Origin: Planomonospora parontospora | GTDB taxonomy: Bacteria > Actinomycetota > Actinomycetes > Streptosporangiales > Streptosporangiaceae | Assembly (NCBI GenBank): GCA_014647935.1 | Contig: BMQD01000012.1 | Location: forward strand, 185,332-249,331 | Direction: 5' to 3' | DNA: 64,000 nt | In this document: positions 52,870 through 61,983 of the stretch, in pieces | Layout: each line of letters starts with the position of its first letter | How positions within the stretch are numbered: position 1 is the stretch's first letter | Made by a program: the position numbers and the translations under genes | The notes under the pieces: generated by a model | Told to the model about the DNA's origin: nothing | Databases searched by the model: none | What the model saw: the letters and a program-made list of their open reading frames with translations, nothing else

Positions 52870-52920
52870 TGTTCAGCATATTGACGAGTTGTCAACGGAC
52901 TGACCAGACTGAGCCAGCCG
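52870..52920. promoter_or_regulatory. Overlapping divergent promoters, YheO regulator / ABC operon
   Basis: The perfect dyad TTGAC-GAGTT-GTCAA at 52881-52895 supplies a -35 in both directions. On the minus strand TTGACA is followed 18 bases later by CAGAAT; on the plus strand TTGACG is followed by a weaker CAGACT. A protein bound to the dyad would block both. Confidence 0.5.
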
Positions 52921-52940
52921 TACGAGAAGGAACGAACACC

Positions 52941-54212
52941 ATGAAACGCGCAAAGATCCTGAAGTCGTATGCCGCCGGGCTGGCCCTGCTGGCCCTTGCC
53001 GCCTGCGCACCGTCCACCGCGCCGTCCTCGACCGGCGGGGACGACAGGACCGGGACCGTGCGGGTGTGGCTCTTCGACGAGCCGAACCGCGCCCCCAAGG
53101 AGAAGGTCGTCGCCGAGGCGGTCAGGGAGTTCACCGCCGCCCACCCGGACGTGACGGTCGAGGTCTCCTACATCCCGACCTCCCCGGCCAGGCACGAGAA
53201 GTTCAAGGGCGCGTTCAACGACCCCGCCAGCGCGCCCGACGTCGCCGAGTACGGCAACACCGACCTCGCCGAGTACGCCGCCGCGGGCGGCTTCGCCGAC
53301 CTCGGCGCCGACGTCGGGGCCTGGGCCGAGGGCAAGGAGATCAACGCCGACCTGCTGAAGTCGGCCACCGCGGGCGGCAGGCTGTACGGCGTGCCGTGGT
53401 ACATCGGCGTCCGCGCGCTCTACTACCGGACCGACGTCTTCGACGAGCTCGGCCTGAAGGCGCCCGCCACCCTGGAGGAGCTGGCCACCACCGCCCGCGC
53501 CGTCCGCGCGAAGAAGCCCGACCTGTACGGCATCGCGGTCGGCGGCGAGTACACCTTCGGCGCGCTCCCGTTCGTCTGGGACGCGGGCGGCGACATCGAG
53601 AAGCTCGACAGCCCCGAGTCCCGCAAGGGCGTCAAGGCCTACACCGGCCTGCTGAGCGACGACGTCTGCCCGCCGCAGGCGTGCGCCGCGCTGACCGGCG
53701 GCAAGACCGTCGAGCTGTTCGCGAGCGGCAAGGCCGCCATGGGCATCCTGGGCAACTTCAGCCGGTCCGCGGTGGACGCGGGACCGGCGGCGGGCAAGTA
53801 CGCCGTGGTGCCGCTCCCGGGATCCACGGCGGGCACGCCCGCCCCCGCGTTCGCCGGCGGCAACAACCTCGGCGTGATGCGCAGCAGCGGGCACCGCACG
53901 CTGGCCGTACAGTTCGTCCGGCTGCTCGCGGGAAAGACCTACCAGGTCAAGATGTACGAGGCGATGGGCAACCTGCCCACGCTCACCTCGGCCAGGCGGG
54001 AACTGGCGGCCAAGGACCCCTTCCTCAAGCCGTTCCTCGACACGGTCGCCGCCGGCACCCGCTTCGTGCCCGTCGACCCGGCCTGGGTGAAGATCGACAA
54101 CCAGAAGGTCATCCCGACCATGCTGCAGAAGATCGCGACCGGGCAGGCCACGGTGGAGCAGGCCACCACCGAGGCCGCCGCGGCGGTGAACGCCGCCTTC
54201 GGCCGGTCATGA
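52941..54212 (+). CDS. Sugar ABC transporter solute-binding lipoprotein
   Basis: 423 residues. The lipoprotein signal is MKRAKILKSYAAGLALLALA then ACAPS, lipobox Cys near residue 22. The mature protein has the family-1 binding fold: TGTVRVWLFDEPNRAPKEKV, APDVAEYGNTDLAEYAAAGG, RLYGVPWYIGVRALYYRTDV and NFSRSAVDAG. GAGAAGGAACG precedes the ATG. It delivers a sugar, identity unknown, to the two downstream permeases, coupled by ATGA and GTGA overlaps. Confidence 0.94.
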   Translation: MKRAKILKSYAAGLALLALAACAPSTAPSSTGGDDRTGTVRVWLFDEPNRAPKEKVVAEAVREFTAAHPDVTVEVSYIPTSPARHEKFKGAFNDPASAPDVAEYGNTDLAEYAAAGGFADLGADVGAWAEGKEINADLLKSATAGGRLYGVPWYIGVRALYYRTDVFDELGLKAPATLEELATTARAVRAKKPDLYGIAVGGEYTFGALPFVWDAGGDIEKLDSPESRKGVKAYTGLLSDDVCPPQACAALTGGKTVELFASGKAAMGILGNFSRSAVDAGPAAGKYAVVPLPGSTAGTPAPAFAGGNNLGVMRSSGHRTLAVQFVRLLAGKTYQVKMYEAMGNLPTLTSARRELAAKDPFLKPFLDTVAAGTRFVPVDPAWVKIDNQKVIPTMLQKIATGQATVEQATTEAAAAVNAAFGRS

Positions 54213-55147
54213 CCACGCTCGCCACCACCCCGGCGGGCCCGCGGGCCCGCCGGACGGGACCCCGCCCCCGCCTCAGGGACGGGCTGCGGCCCTGGCTCTA
54301 CCTGCTGCCCGCGGCGGCGGTACTGCTCCCGCTGCTCGGCTACCCGATCTACATGCTGGGCCTGCTATCGGTGTTCGACTACCGACAGGCCCAGGTCAGC
54401 GGCGGGGAGCCGACGACCTTCGTCGGGCTCGGCAACTACGCGACCCTCCTGGGCGACCAGCGTTTCTGGTCGGTCCTCGGGCAGACCGTGGCCTTCGCGG
54501 CAGCGCTCGTGGCCGCCACGCTGGCCGTCGGAGCGACGCTGGCCGTGGTGCTGTCCAGGGCGGGGCGGGTGCCGCGCCTGCTGCTCTCCCTGGCGGCGAT
54601 GGCGGCGTGGGCGGCCCCGGCGATGACCGGCTCCACGGTCTGGATGTTCCTGTTCGACGCCGACCTCGGCCTGGTCAACCAGGTGCTGGGCATCGAGGGC
54701 TTCAACTGGTTCTACGACCGGTGGGTCGCGTTCGGGGTGGTCGGCGCCACCGTGGTCTGGCACTCCTTCCCGTTCGTCATGGTGACGCTGTACGCCGGGA
54801 TCCAGGCGGTCCCCGCCTCGGTCATCGAGGCCGCCGCGTTGGACGGGGCCTCGGTGTGGCAGTCGTTCTGGAAGGTCCTCGTACCGATCCTGCGGCCGCT
54901 GATCACGATCGTGGTCATCCAGTCGATCATCTGGGACTTCAAGATATTCACCCAGATCTACGTGATGACCAACGGCGGAGGCATCGCGGGGCAGAACTCG
55001 GTGCTCAACGTGTACGCCTACCAGACCGCCTTCGGATCCTCCGAGTACGGCCTCGGCTCGGCGATAGGCATGGTCATGACGCTGATCCTGCTCGCGGTCA
55101 CCCTGCTCTACATCCGCGCGCTGCACCGCAGGGGGGAGAGCCTGTGA
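54209..55147 (+). CDS. Sugar ABC transporter permease (MalF/UgpA type)
   Basis: 312 residues, six membrane helices. It begins with an Arg-rich tail, then LYLLPAAAVLLPLLGYPIYM, and FVGLGNYATLLGD. The EAA motif is SVIEAAALDGASVWQSFWKV. It also has MTNGGGIAGQNSVLNVYAYQ, the P-E-N-loop equivalent. The start ATG 54209 overlaps the binding-protein stop. Partner of the following permease. Confidence 0.94.
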   Translation: MTTLATTPAGPRARRTGPRPRLRDGLRPWLYLLPAAAVLLPLLGYPIYMLGLLSVFDYRQAQVSGGEPTTFVGLGNYATLLGDQRFWSVLGQTVAFAAALVAATLAVGATLAVVLSRAGRVPRLLLSLAAMAAWAAPAMTGSTVWMFLFDADLGLVNQVLGIEGFNWFYDRWVAFGVVGATVVWHSFPFVMVTLYAGIQAVPASVIEAAALDGASVWQSFWKVLVPILRPLITIVVIQSIIWDFKIFTQIYVMTNGGGIAGQNSVLNVYAYQTAFGSSEYGLGSAIGMVMTLILLAVTLLYIRALHRRGESL

Positions 55148-55983
55148 ACAGGTCCCGGCTCGTGGCGAACGCGGTGGCGGTGGCCGCCGCCGCCGTGACG
55201 CTCTTCCCGATCTACTGGATGGTCCTCTCCGCGGTGAAACCGGCCGGTGAGATCCAGTCGCTCCAGACCCGCCCGTGGACCCTGGCGCCCACGCTGGAGC
55301 ACTTCCGGCGGGTGCTCGGCGCCGAGAACTTCGGCCGGTACTTCCTCAACAGCGCGGCCGTCGCGCTCTCGGTCGTCGTGCTCTCCGCGGTGGTGGCGTT
55401 CCTGGCGGCCTTCGCGGTGACCCGGTTCCGGTTCAGGTTCCGCACGAGCGTACTGATCATGTTCCTGGTGGCGCAGATGGTCCCGGTCGAGGCGCTCACC
55501 ATCCCGCTGTTCTTCCTGGTCCGGGATCTGGGCGGAGTGGTGCCCGGCGCGGGGCTCAACACCCTGGGCTCGCTCGTCCTGGTCCACCTCGCCTTCTCGC
55601 TGCCGTTCGCGATCTGGATGATGCGGGGCTTCGTCGCCGCGGTGCCGGAGGCGATCGAGGAGGCGGCGATGATCGACGGAGCGGGCCGGGCGGTCATCCT
55701 GTGGCGGATCATCTTCCCGCTGGTCGCCCCCGGCCTCGTCGCGACCAGTGTGTTCTCCTTCATCACCGCCTGGAACGACTTCGTCTTCGCCCGGACCTTC
55801 ATCATCTCGGCCACCCACAACCAGACCCTGCCCGCGGCGCTGCTCGTCTTCTTCAAACCCGATGAGAACGACTGGGGCGGGATCATGGCCGCGTCGACGC
55901 TGATGACCGTCCCGGTCCTGGTCTTCTTCGTCGCCGTGCAGCGGCGGCTGGTCGCCGGGCTGGGCGGCGCGGTGAAGGACTGA
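55144..55983 (+). CDS. Sugar ABC transporter permease (MalG type)
   Basis: 279 residues, six helices. The start VTLFPIYWMVLSAVKPAGEI is the MalG hallmark, the EAA loop is AIEEAAMIDGAGRAVILWRI, and the protein ends QRRLVAGLGGAVKD. GTG 55144 overlaps the previous stop (GTGA). No ATPase gene lies nearby, so like the first importer it would depend on a shared ATPase encoded elsewhere. Confidence 0.94.
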   Translation: MNRSRLVANAVAVAAAAVTLFPIYWMVLSAVKPAGEIQSLQTRPWTLAPTLEHFRRVLGAENFGRYFLNSAAVALSVVVLSAVVAFLAAFAVTRFRFRFRTSVLIMFLVAQMVPVEALTIPLFFLVRDLGGVVPGAGLNTLGSLVLVHLAFSLPFAIWMMRGFVAAVPEAIEEAAMIDGAGRAVILWRIIFPLVAPGLVATSVFSFITAWNDFVFARTFIISATHNQTLPAALLVFFKPDENDWGGIMAASTLMTVPVLVFFVAVQRRLVAGLGGAVKD

Positions 55984-56023
55984 GGGTAACCCACCGGCCC
56001 CCGGTCACCCGGCCCGCCGCGAC

Positions 56024-56062
56024 CCCGGCCGGTGCGTCCTCCACGGCGGCGCACCGGCCGGG
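56024..56062 (+). terminator. Terminator of the sugar ABC operon
   Basis: CCCGGCCGGTGCG and its exact complement (13-base arms, 13-base loop) start 41 bases after the last permease stop. Confidence 0.7.
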
Positions 56063-56189
56063 CGGGGGGTGAGGGGTACGGGAGATCGAGAGTGACCGCC
56101 CGGTGGCCCGCCCCCTCCCAGAGCGCCGGCGGCGCGCGTTGGAGCGGCTCCCACCCTGAAGATCATCAATGTGATACGATGCGTATGTC

Positions 56190-56594
56190 ATGACAACTCA
56201 TGACGACGGCACCTCGCGTGCGATTCTCCCCGAAGACGCCGCGCAACTTCCCGCGGCGTTCGCCGAAGCATTCAACTCCGGCGACGCGGAGCACCTCGAC
56301 CGGCTCTACGACGACCCGGGCGTGCTCGTCCCCGGACCGGGGCATCCCGTCACGGGCGAGGCACGGGCCGCCGCCGACCGGCACCTCCTCGGGCTCGGCC
56401 TCCCGATCGACGCCCGGCTGCGGCACGCCTACGTCGCAGGCGACGTCGCCCTGCTCATCGTCGACTGGTCCGTCCAGGGCACGGCGGGCAACGGCGAGGA
56501 GGTCCACCTCCAGGGAAGCGCGGCCGACGTCGCCCGGCGGGGTCCGGACGGGGTGTGGCGCTACGCCGTCAACAACCCGTTCGGGACCGGCTGA
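56190..56594 (+). CDS. SnoaL-like / DUF4440-type domain protein
   Basis: 134 residues with the NTF2-like fold pattern: AAQLPAAFAEAFNSGDAEHL then DRLYDDPGVLVPGPGHPVTG (helix-turn with the buried Asp), and strands LLIVDWSVQGTAG and GVWRYAVNNPFGTG. Family members are small-molecule-binding or isomerase-like proteins; the role here is unknown. A dyad ATACG-ATG-CGTAT at 56174-56186 overlaps the probable -10 just before the start, and no ribosome-binding site is seen, so the mRNA may be leaderless. Confidence 0.85.
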   Translation: MTTHDDGTSRAILPEDAAQLPAAFAEAFNSGDAEHLDRLYDDPGVLVPGPGHPVTGEARAAADRHLLGLGLPIDARLRHAYVAGDVALLIVDWSVQGTAGNGEEVHLQGSAADVARRGPDGVWRYAVNNPFGTG

Positions 56595-56651
56595 GCCGCG
56601 CGTTCCGGAACCCCGTACGGGGAGCCGCGCCCCCTCTGGCAGGCTGGGACG

Positions 56652-57311
56652 GTGAACATGCGGTTCGTCCCGGATCATCTGGTGCTGTCGGTGGTGGTCG
56701 GCTCCCGCGCGTACGGGCTGGAGACCGAGGAGTCCGACGTGGACCGGCGCGGCGTCTTCGCCGCGCCGACCCCGCTGTTCTGGCGGCTGGACAAACCCCC
56801 GACCCACGTCGAGGGACCGCTGCCCGAGCAGTTCTCCTGGGAGGTCGAGCGGTTCTGCGTGCTGGCGCTGGAGGCCAACCCCACGGTCCTGGAGTGCCTG
56901 TGGTCGCCGCTCGTCGAGCACTGCGCCCCGGCGGGCCGCGATCTGCTGGCGCTGCGGCGGGCGTTCCTGTCCCGGCGCGCCTGCCGGACGTTCACCGGCT
57001 ACGCCGACGCCCAGTTCCGCAGGCTCGATCCCGCCCGGCCGAAGTGGAAGCAGGCGATGCACATGATCAGGTTGATGATCAGCGGGCTGCACCTGGTCTG
57101 CGAGGGTGAGCCGCTGGTGCGGATGGACGCCCACCGCGACCGGCTGCTGGCGCTGCGCCGGGGCGAGATCCCGTGGCCGGAGGTGGAGCGCTGGCGTGCG
57201 GAGCTGGGCGCCGCCTTCACCGCCCTCGGCGACCGGAGCGCCCTGCCCGGACTCCCCGACCGCCGCGCCGTCGACGACTACCTGACCACCGTGCGGAAGG
57301 CCCTGCTGTGA
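56652..57311 (+). CDS. Nucleotidyltransferase-fold protein (DNA polymerase beta superfamily)
   Basis: 219 residues. The nucleotidyltransferase signature is VVVGSRAYGLETEESDVDRR, with the GS and D-x-D metal-binding residues (SDVD), followed by GVFAAPTPLFWRLDKPPTHV and a helical C-terminal half. GTG 56652 or ATG 56658 could start it. This group of stand-alone proteins is uncharacterised and often found in actinomycetes and phages; a nucleotide-adding activity on an unknown substrate is inferred. Confidence 0.85.
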   Translation: MNMRFVPDHLVLSVVVGSRAYGLETEESDVDRRGVFAAPTPLFWRLDKPPTHVEGPLPEQFSWEVERFCVLALEANPTVLECLWSPLVEHCAPAGRDLLALRRAFLSRRACRTFTGYADAQFRRLDPARPKWKQAMHMIRLMISGLHLVCEGEPLVRMDAHRDRLLALRRGEIPWPEVERWRAELGAAFTALGDRSALPGLPDRRAVDDYLTTVRKALL

Positions 57312-57492
57312 CCGCGACGCTCCCCGCCTGGCGGCCGGAGACCGCCACTGCGGACGGCGTCCTGCACGACCTGGTCGTCCGCATCCGCCTGGCGGCCGGA
57401 GCCGGTTCTTCCCGGAGCCGATCCCGCCGGAGCCCGGCCTTCCCGGGGCCGACCGCGGGGCCGACGCCGCGGGCCCGGTGCCGGCGCCGCGG

Positions 57493-58722
57493 TCAGCCCA
57501 CCGGCACCGGGCCGCCGGTCGCGGCGGGCAGCGTGATGCGCACACAGGTGCCGTGGCCGAGCCTGCTGCTGATGCGCACCTCGCCGCCGTGCATCGTGAC
57601 GATCTTGTCAGTGATGGCCAGGCCCACCCCGGTGCCGCCGATCGCCCGCTCCTCGGCGCCGGGGGCACGGTAGAAGTCCTTCAGGACGTGATCGATGTCG
57701 GCGGGGTCGATGCCGATGCCGCTGTCGCGCACCTCCACCGCCGGGACGGGACCGGCGATGACGGCGACGTCAACGTTCCCGCCGGGCGGGGTGAACTTGA
57801 CGGCGTTGTCCACCACCTGGTCCAGCGCGTGCTCCAGGCGGCCGGCGTCGGCCCACACCATCACGTGCTCCGGCGCGTGCAGGCGGATGTCCAGCTGACC
57901 GGTGCGGGCGTCGGGGGTGAACCGGTCGACCGTACGGCGGGCGAGGGCGACCAGGTCCGTCCGCGCCGGGCGGTGGGAGACGGTGCGGGCGTTGAGGCTG
58001 GCGATCAGCAGCAGCTCGTCGATCAGCCGCAGGATGCGGTGGCTGTTGCGTTCGATGACGCGCAGGAACCTCTGCTCGGTCACCTCGTCCAGATCACCGT
58101 CCTGGATGAGCTGCAGGTAGCTGCCGATCGAGGTCAGCGGGGTGCGCAGCTCGTGGTTGACGGTGCGCAGGAACTGGTTCTTCAGCTCCTCCACGTCGCG
58201 CAGCCGGTGGATGATCTCGTCGGCCCGCTGGGTGTAGTGGTGGGCCTCCAGCAGCCCGGCGGTACTGGCTCCCAGGGTGACCAGCGCCTGCCGCTGGGGC
58301 GGGCTCAGCGTGCGCGGCACGTGGTCCATCACCGCCACCGCGCCCAGGGCGTGGTCGTGGCTGCTGACGATGGGCGCGCCCGCGTAGAAGCGCACGTACG
58401 GCGGCCCGGTCACCCAGGGGTTCTCGCGGAAGCGCGGGTCGGCCAGCGCGTCGGGGATCTCCAGCACCCGGCGGCCGCAGATGACGTACGCGCACGCCGT
58501 CGCCTCTCTGGCGCCGTGGGTCGCGGTGACGCCGACCCGGCCCTTGTACTCCTGGCCGTCGGCGCCGACCAGGGTGACGAGGGCGATCGGCGTCTGGCAG
58601 ACGGTCGCGGCCAGCTGGGCGATGGCGGAGAAGTCGGGTTCGGGCACGGTCCGCAGCGACTGCAGCTCGGCCAGCTCGGCGAGGCGCTCGTCCTCGTCGG
58701 GCGGCCGGGGAACGGAGGTCAC
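57493..58722 (-). CDS. GAF-domain sensor histidine kinase
   Basis: 409 residues, no membrane helix. The GAF domain (about 25-165) has DFSAIAQLAATVCQTPIALV, ATACAYVICGRRVLEIPDAL and VRFYAGAPIVSSHDHALGAV. The HisKA box is FLRTVNHELRTPLTSIGSYL with the phospho-His. HATPase motifs: HALDQVVDNAVKFTPPGGNV (N), VRDSGIGI (G1) and GGTGVGLAITDKIV (G2). The response regulator is not adjacent, so it is an orphan kinase. The start GTG 58722 is chosen after the in-frame upstream stretch loses coding character. Confidence 0.92.
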   Translation of the reverse strand: MTSVPRPPDEDERLAELAELQSLRTVPEPDFSAIAQLAATVCQTPIALVTLVGADGQEYKGRVGVTATHGAREATACAYVICGRRVLEIPDALADPRFRENPWVTGPPYVRFYAGAPIVSSHDHALGAVAVMDHVPRTLSPPQRQALVTLGASTAGLLEAHHYTQRADEIIHRLRDVEELKNQFLRTVNHELRTPLTSIGSYLQLIQDGDLDEVTEQRFLRVIERNSHRILRLIDELLLIASLNARTVSHRPARTDLVALARRTVDRFTPDARTGQLDIRLHAPEHVMVWADAGRLEHALDQVVDNAVKFTPPGGNVDVAVIAGPVPAVEVRDSGIGIDPADIDHVLKDFYRAPGAEERAIGGTGVGLAITDKIVTMHGGEVRISSRLGHGTCVRITLPAATGGPVPVG

Positions 58723-58862
58723 GCGTCCCACCCCCTCACACTCGCGGTCCACGTGCGGCGGTCGCGCTGAGCGAGGGCCCCCGCCACGGCTCACCGGACC
58801 CGGAGGTCCAGAGGCGCCATACCCCAAAAAAATCGACGTAACGGGCGCATGATGCAAAGGTT

Positions 58863-59978
58863 CTACATCTCGCCGAGCAGCTCCCACCAGGGGTCGGTCT
58901 GCGGCGCGTCGCCGGCGTCGATCCGGTCGCCCGGCCGGGGGATCGCGAGCCGTACGTCACGGGCCTTGGCCTCGTGCCACAACCGGTCGACGGGCTCGGC
59001 CCAGGGGTGCAGGGCGAGGCTGAACGTCGCCCAGTGCACGGGAAGGAGCAGCTCGCCGCCCAGGTCCAGGTGGGCGGCGACCGCCTGCTCGGGGTCCATG
59101 TGGATGTCGGGCCAGCTGGGGCTGTAGGCGCCGATCGGCATGAGCGTCAGGTCGAAGGGCCCGTGCGCGGCGCCGATCCGGGCGTAGCCGTCGAAGTAGC
59201 CGGAGTCGCCGGCGTAGAACACCCGCCGCCGCGCGCTCGCGACCACCCAGGAGCCCCACAGGGTGTCGTTGCGGCGCAGGGTGCGGCCGGAGAAGTGGCG
59301 GGCCGCGGTGGAGGTGAACCTCAGGCCCGCGACGATCGCCTCCTCCTCCCAGTCGAGCTCGACGATCCGGGCGGAGGGCACGCCCCAGCGCTCCAGGTGG
59401 GCGCCGATCCCCAGCGGGACCAGGAACGGGGCGGTCTGCGTCGCGGTGAGCGCGCGCACCGTCGCCCGGTCGAGGTGGTCGTAGTGGTCGTGCGAGATCG
59501 CGACCGCGTCGAGCGCCGGAAGGCCCGCCAGCGGGACCGGCGGCGGGTGCAGCCGCCGCGGGCCGGTCATCGGGACGGGGGAGGCGCGCTCGCTCCAGAC
59601 CGGGTCGAACAGCACCCGCCGTCCCTCGATCTCCACCAGCGTGGTCGCGTGGCCGTACCAGACGACGCTCAGGCCGGTCTCGGACGGCGGCGTGGCCGGG
59701 GAGCCCACCAGCGGGACGGGTCCCGCCGGCCGGCGGCCGTCCCGGTCGAGGAGCATCCGGGCGAGGATCGCCGGCGCGCTGCCCGGCGGGACCAGGTCCG
59801 CCGGCACGGAGTTGCGGAAGGCCCCGTCACGGAACTGCGGCGACCGGAGCACGCGCGCCAGCCGCTCGCCGGCGGCCCTGCCGCCCAGTTCCGCCGGGAC
59901 GTCCCGCAGCGCCCACCCGGCCGCGGCCAGCGCCAGCCCGCCCGCGACCAGTCGTCCGACCGATCCTCTTCCCGCCAT
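58863..59978 (-). CDS. Metallo-beta-lactamase-fold hydrolase (NAPE-PLD/UlaG-like)
   Basis: 371 residues with an N-terminal membrane segment (LVAGGLALAAAGWALRDVPA). The metal site motif is SHDHYDHLD (H-x-H-x-D-H), with other ligands in TSTAARHFSGR, FYAGDSGYFDGY (Asp) and LLPVHWATFSLALHPW (His). The opening WYGHATTLVEIEGRRVLFDP is typical of NAPE-PLD-like enzymes. It probably hydrolyses a phosphodiester lipid or related metabolite at the membrane; the substrate is unproven. Confidence 0.92.
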   Translation of the reverse strand: MAGRGSVGRLVAGGLALAAAGWALRDVPAELGGRAAGERLARVLRSPQFRDGAFRNSVPADLVPPGSAPAILARMLLDRDGRRPAGPVPLVGSPATPPSETGLSVVWYGHATTLVEIEGRRVLFDPVWSERASPVPMTGPRRLHPPPVPLAGLPALDAVAISHDHYDHLDRATVRALTATQTAPFLVPLGIGAHLERWGVPSARIVELDWEEEAIVAGLRFTSTAARHFSGRTLRRNDTLWGSWVVASARRRVFYAGDSGYFDGYARIGAAHGPFDLTLMPIGAYSPSWPDIHMDPEQAVAAHLDLGGELLLPVHWATFSLALHPWAEPVDRLWHEAKARDVRLAIPRPGDRIDAGDAPQTDPWWELLGEM

Positions 59979-60071
59979 GCGGCACACTCTCCTCGCGCGT
60001 CGACCCGAACGGTTCAACTGATCACCGGCCTCCGGTGTTCCCCGGCCCGCGGGCCGCCGCGCGCCTCGCGG

Positions 60072-60371
60072 TCAGGCCAGATGCCGCTCCACGGTGGCGA
60101 CCTTGGCGTCCATGCGGCCGCCCGCGCCCGCGCGGATGTCGGCCTTCAGCACCAGGCTGACCCGCCCGCACCGGACCTCGACCGCCGCCACGGCGTCCTT
60201 GACGACACCCATGACCTGGTCGAAGTCATCGCCCTCGATCGTCGTGAACATCGCGTCGGTCCGGTTCGGCAGGCCGGAGGCCCGCACCACCCGGACGGCC
60301 TCGGCGACGGTCTCGCCGACGTCCTCGCCGGCTCCGATCGGCGTCACGCTGAACGCCACGAGCACTGACAT
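60072..60371 (-). CDS. MTH1187/YkoF-type thiamine-binding protein
   Basis: 99 residues: [20 protein letters not shown] then [20 protein letters not shown] and [20 protein letters not shown], the compact alpha/beta fold of the MTH1187 family, which has been linked to thiamine/hydroxymethylpyrimidine binding. The start ATG 60371 is chosen over longer frames, preceded by GAGGAGGAGACGGAG. It is a stand-alone gene between the MBL hydrolase and the MOSC protein. Confidence 0.9.
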   Translation of the reverse strand: MSVLVAFSVTPIGAGEDVGETVAEAVRVVRASGLPNRTDAMFTTIEGDDFDQVMGVVKDAVAAVEVRCGRVSLVLKADIRAGAGGRMDAKVATVERHLA

Positions 60372-60472
60372 CTCCGTCTCCTCCTCACCCGGGAACCCGT
60401 CCCGGGCCTCCCGCATCCGGCACCGCGCCCCATCCTCCCCTCCGGGCGGCGGGGTCCGTATCCGTGCCCCGG

Positions 60473-61213
60473 CTACGCTCCGGTCACCGGGGCGACCGCC
60501 ACCGGGTCGCCCCTGCGGACGGTGCCGGGACGGGCCACCGTCATGATCACTCCGAATTTGTTGGCGTGCCGCTCGATGATCCATTTCTGCAGCCGCGGCC
60601 AGCGCTCCCGCCCGTCGGGGTCCCAGCTCGGCACCGCGCACCTGATGCACGGTCCCGCCACGGTCCCCTCCACCGCCAGCTCCGCGTCCCCGACGGTGAT
60701 CGCGGTGCCGGCCGTCCACTCCTCCTCCGCGAAGGCGGGGGCGTCCAGGAGGAGGTGGAGGTTCGGCCGGAACCTGCGCAGGTCCACCGGCGCCCCCAGC
60801 TCCTCCTCCAGTGCGGCCCGGGACGCCTCGGTCGTCACCAGCACGGTGGGCCCCCGGTCCTGCTGGCCGTCGGCGGCCCGCAGGCGCAGCGGCGTCCCCA
60901 GCGACTCCGCCAGCGCACCGGCCAGCCCGGGGTCGTCCCACTTCCACTCGGACCCGTCCGGCGCCGTCAGCGTCGGCGTCCCCTCTCCCGTACGGTCCTC
61001 CCCCGGGTAGCCGCTGCGCCAGTGGAGCATCTCCGCGCGCTGCCGCACGGTCAGCACCCTGCCGGCGTGGTGGTCGCGCTCGTCGACCAGCGCGTAGGCC
61101 CGGTCTCCGGCCATCCCCCGCTCGTCGAGCCGCGCCTGCTCGATCTCCTCGCCCCGCAGCGACTTCACCGGCCACCGCAGCACCCGCTGAACGCTCCCGC
61201 GATATGTCGTCAT
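60473..61213 (-). CDS. MOSC domain-containing protein
   Basis: 246 residues. The MOSC N-terminal beta-barrel reads [20 protein letters not shown] then [20 protein letters not shown]. The MOSC domain contains [20 protein letters not shown] and [20 protein letters not shown]; the Cys residues of G-P-C-I-R-C are where a molybdenum cofactor sulfur would bind. It is probably involved in N-hydroxylated compound reduction (YcbX/mARC-like). The start ATG 61213 is just upstream of a short promoter shared with 61297. Confidence 0.92.
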   Translation of the reverse strand: MTTYRGSVQRVLRWPVKSLRGEEIEQARLDERGMAGDRAYALVDERDHHAGRVLTVRQRAEMLHWRSGYPGEDRTGEGTPTLTAPDGSEWKWDDPGLAGALAESLGTPLRLRAADGQQDRGPTVLVTTEASRAALEEELGAPVDLRRFRPNLHLLLDAPAFAEEEWTAGTAITVGDAELAVEGTVAGPCIRCAVPSWDPDGRERWPRLQKWIIERHANKFGVIMTVARPGTVRRGDPVAVAPVTGA

Positions 61214-61296
61214 GCCCCCTAAAGTAGCGATATCCGGCCCCCGGAGGCCTCCTCCGGCGGCCCCGTCCCGGGCGGGTCGGTAGAGTCGCGGAGACC

Positions 61297-61845
61297 ATGA
61301 GAAAACACACGATCACCGCGCTGTGGGAGGAGATCCCCGACGACGCCGACGATCTCGCCCTGGTCGGCGGCGGTTTCCGGGTCTATCTCTGCCTGTGCGG
61401 CAAGCAGCTGGGCGACCGGACGGCGGCCGAGCTGCACGCGATGGAGACCGACCAGTGCACCACCTGCCTGGGCTCCGGGACCGAGCAGGTCGTGCCCAAC
61501 TACGCCCAGCCCTGCACCTCCTGCGCCGGGAGCGGGCGGCGCAGGGCGCAACTGCAGTGGCAGCTCGCCTACGCCGAGGCCGAGACGGTGATCACCGTCG
61601 ACGTCGTCCGTGCGCTGATCGCCCTGCTGCCCGGGCCGTTCCGCCTCTCCCAGGTCGCCGACGCCGTCCGGGACGCCCTGGGCCTGCCGGTGGGTCGGCT
61701 GCCGGTCGGTCCCCGCGTGCGCGACGTCCTGCGGAGCCTGGAGGCGGCGGGCGAGCTGGTGCTGGTCTCGGCCCCGGACGAGCTGCTGCGCGGCACCACC
61801 GTGGTGCTCTACCGCGACCCCTACTGGGAGCACGCCCGGGACTGA
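61297..61845 (+). CDS. CxxCxGxG zinc-finger protein with winged-helix-like C-terminus
   Basis: 182 residues. Two DnaJ-type zinc motifs, CTTCLGSG and CTSCAGSG, lie at about residues 54-80 and are preceded by a further Cys pair in [12 protein letters not shown]. From about 105 a helical region follows: [20 protein letters not shown] then [20 protein letters not shown] and [20 protein letters not shown], which reads as a winged helix. The combination suggests a nucleic-acid or protein-binding adaptor. I do not know a named family. The start ATG 61297 is divergent from the MOSC gene. Confidence 0.75.
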   Translation: MRKHTITALWEEIPDDADDLALVGGGFRVYLCLCGKQLGDRTAAELHAMETDQCTTCLGSGTEQVVPNYAQPCTSCAGSGRRRAQLQWQLAYAEAETVITVDVVRALIALLPGPFRLSQVADAVRDALGLPVGRLPVGPRVRDVLRSLEAAGELVLVSAPDELLRGTTVVLYRDPYWEHARD

Positions 61846-61983
61846 GCCGCCTCGGGCGGTCCGGCGTCCCGGGCGGCCCGGCGCGGAGCCCCGGGGAACC
61901 GCTCCGCGCGCGTGCGCCGTACGGGCGCCCGCGGGCACCGTACGGGCGCCGGGCCCATCGGGCCTCCTGTCCGGACCGGACGC

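Noticed and set aside
57308-57673. GTG-started frame overlapping the nucleotidyltransferase stop (GTGA)
   Set aside because: The first 25 residues look plausible, but the rest is Arg/Ser/Pro-rich and overlaps the kinase gene antisense.
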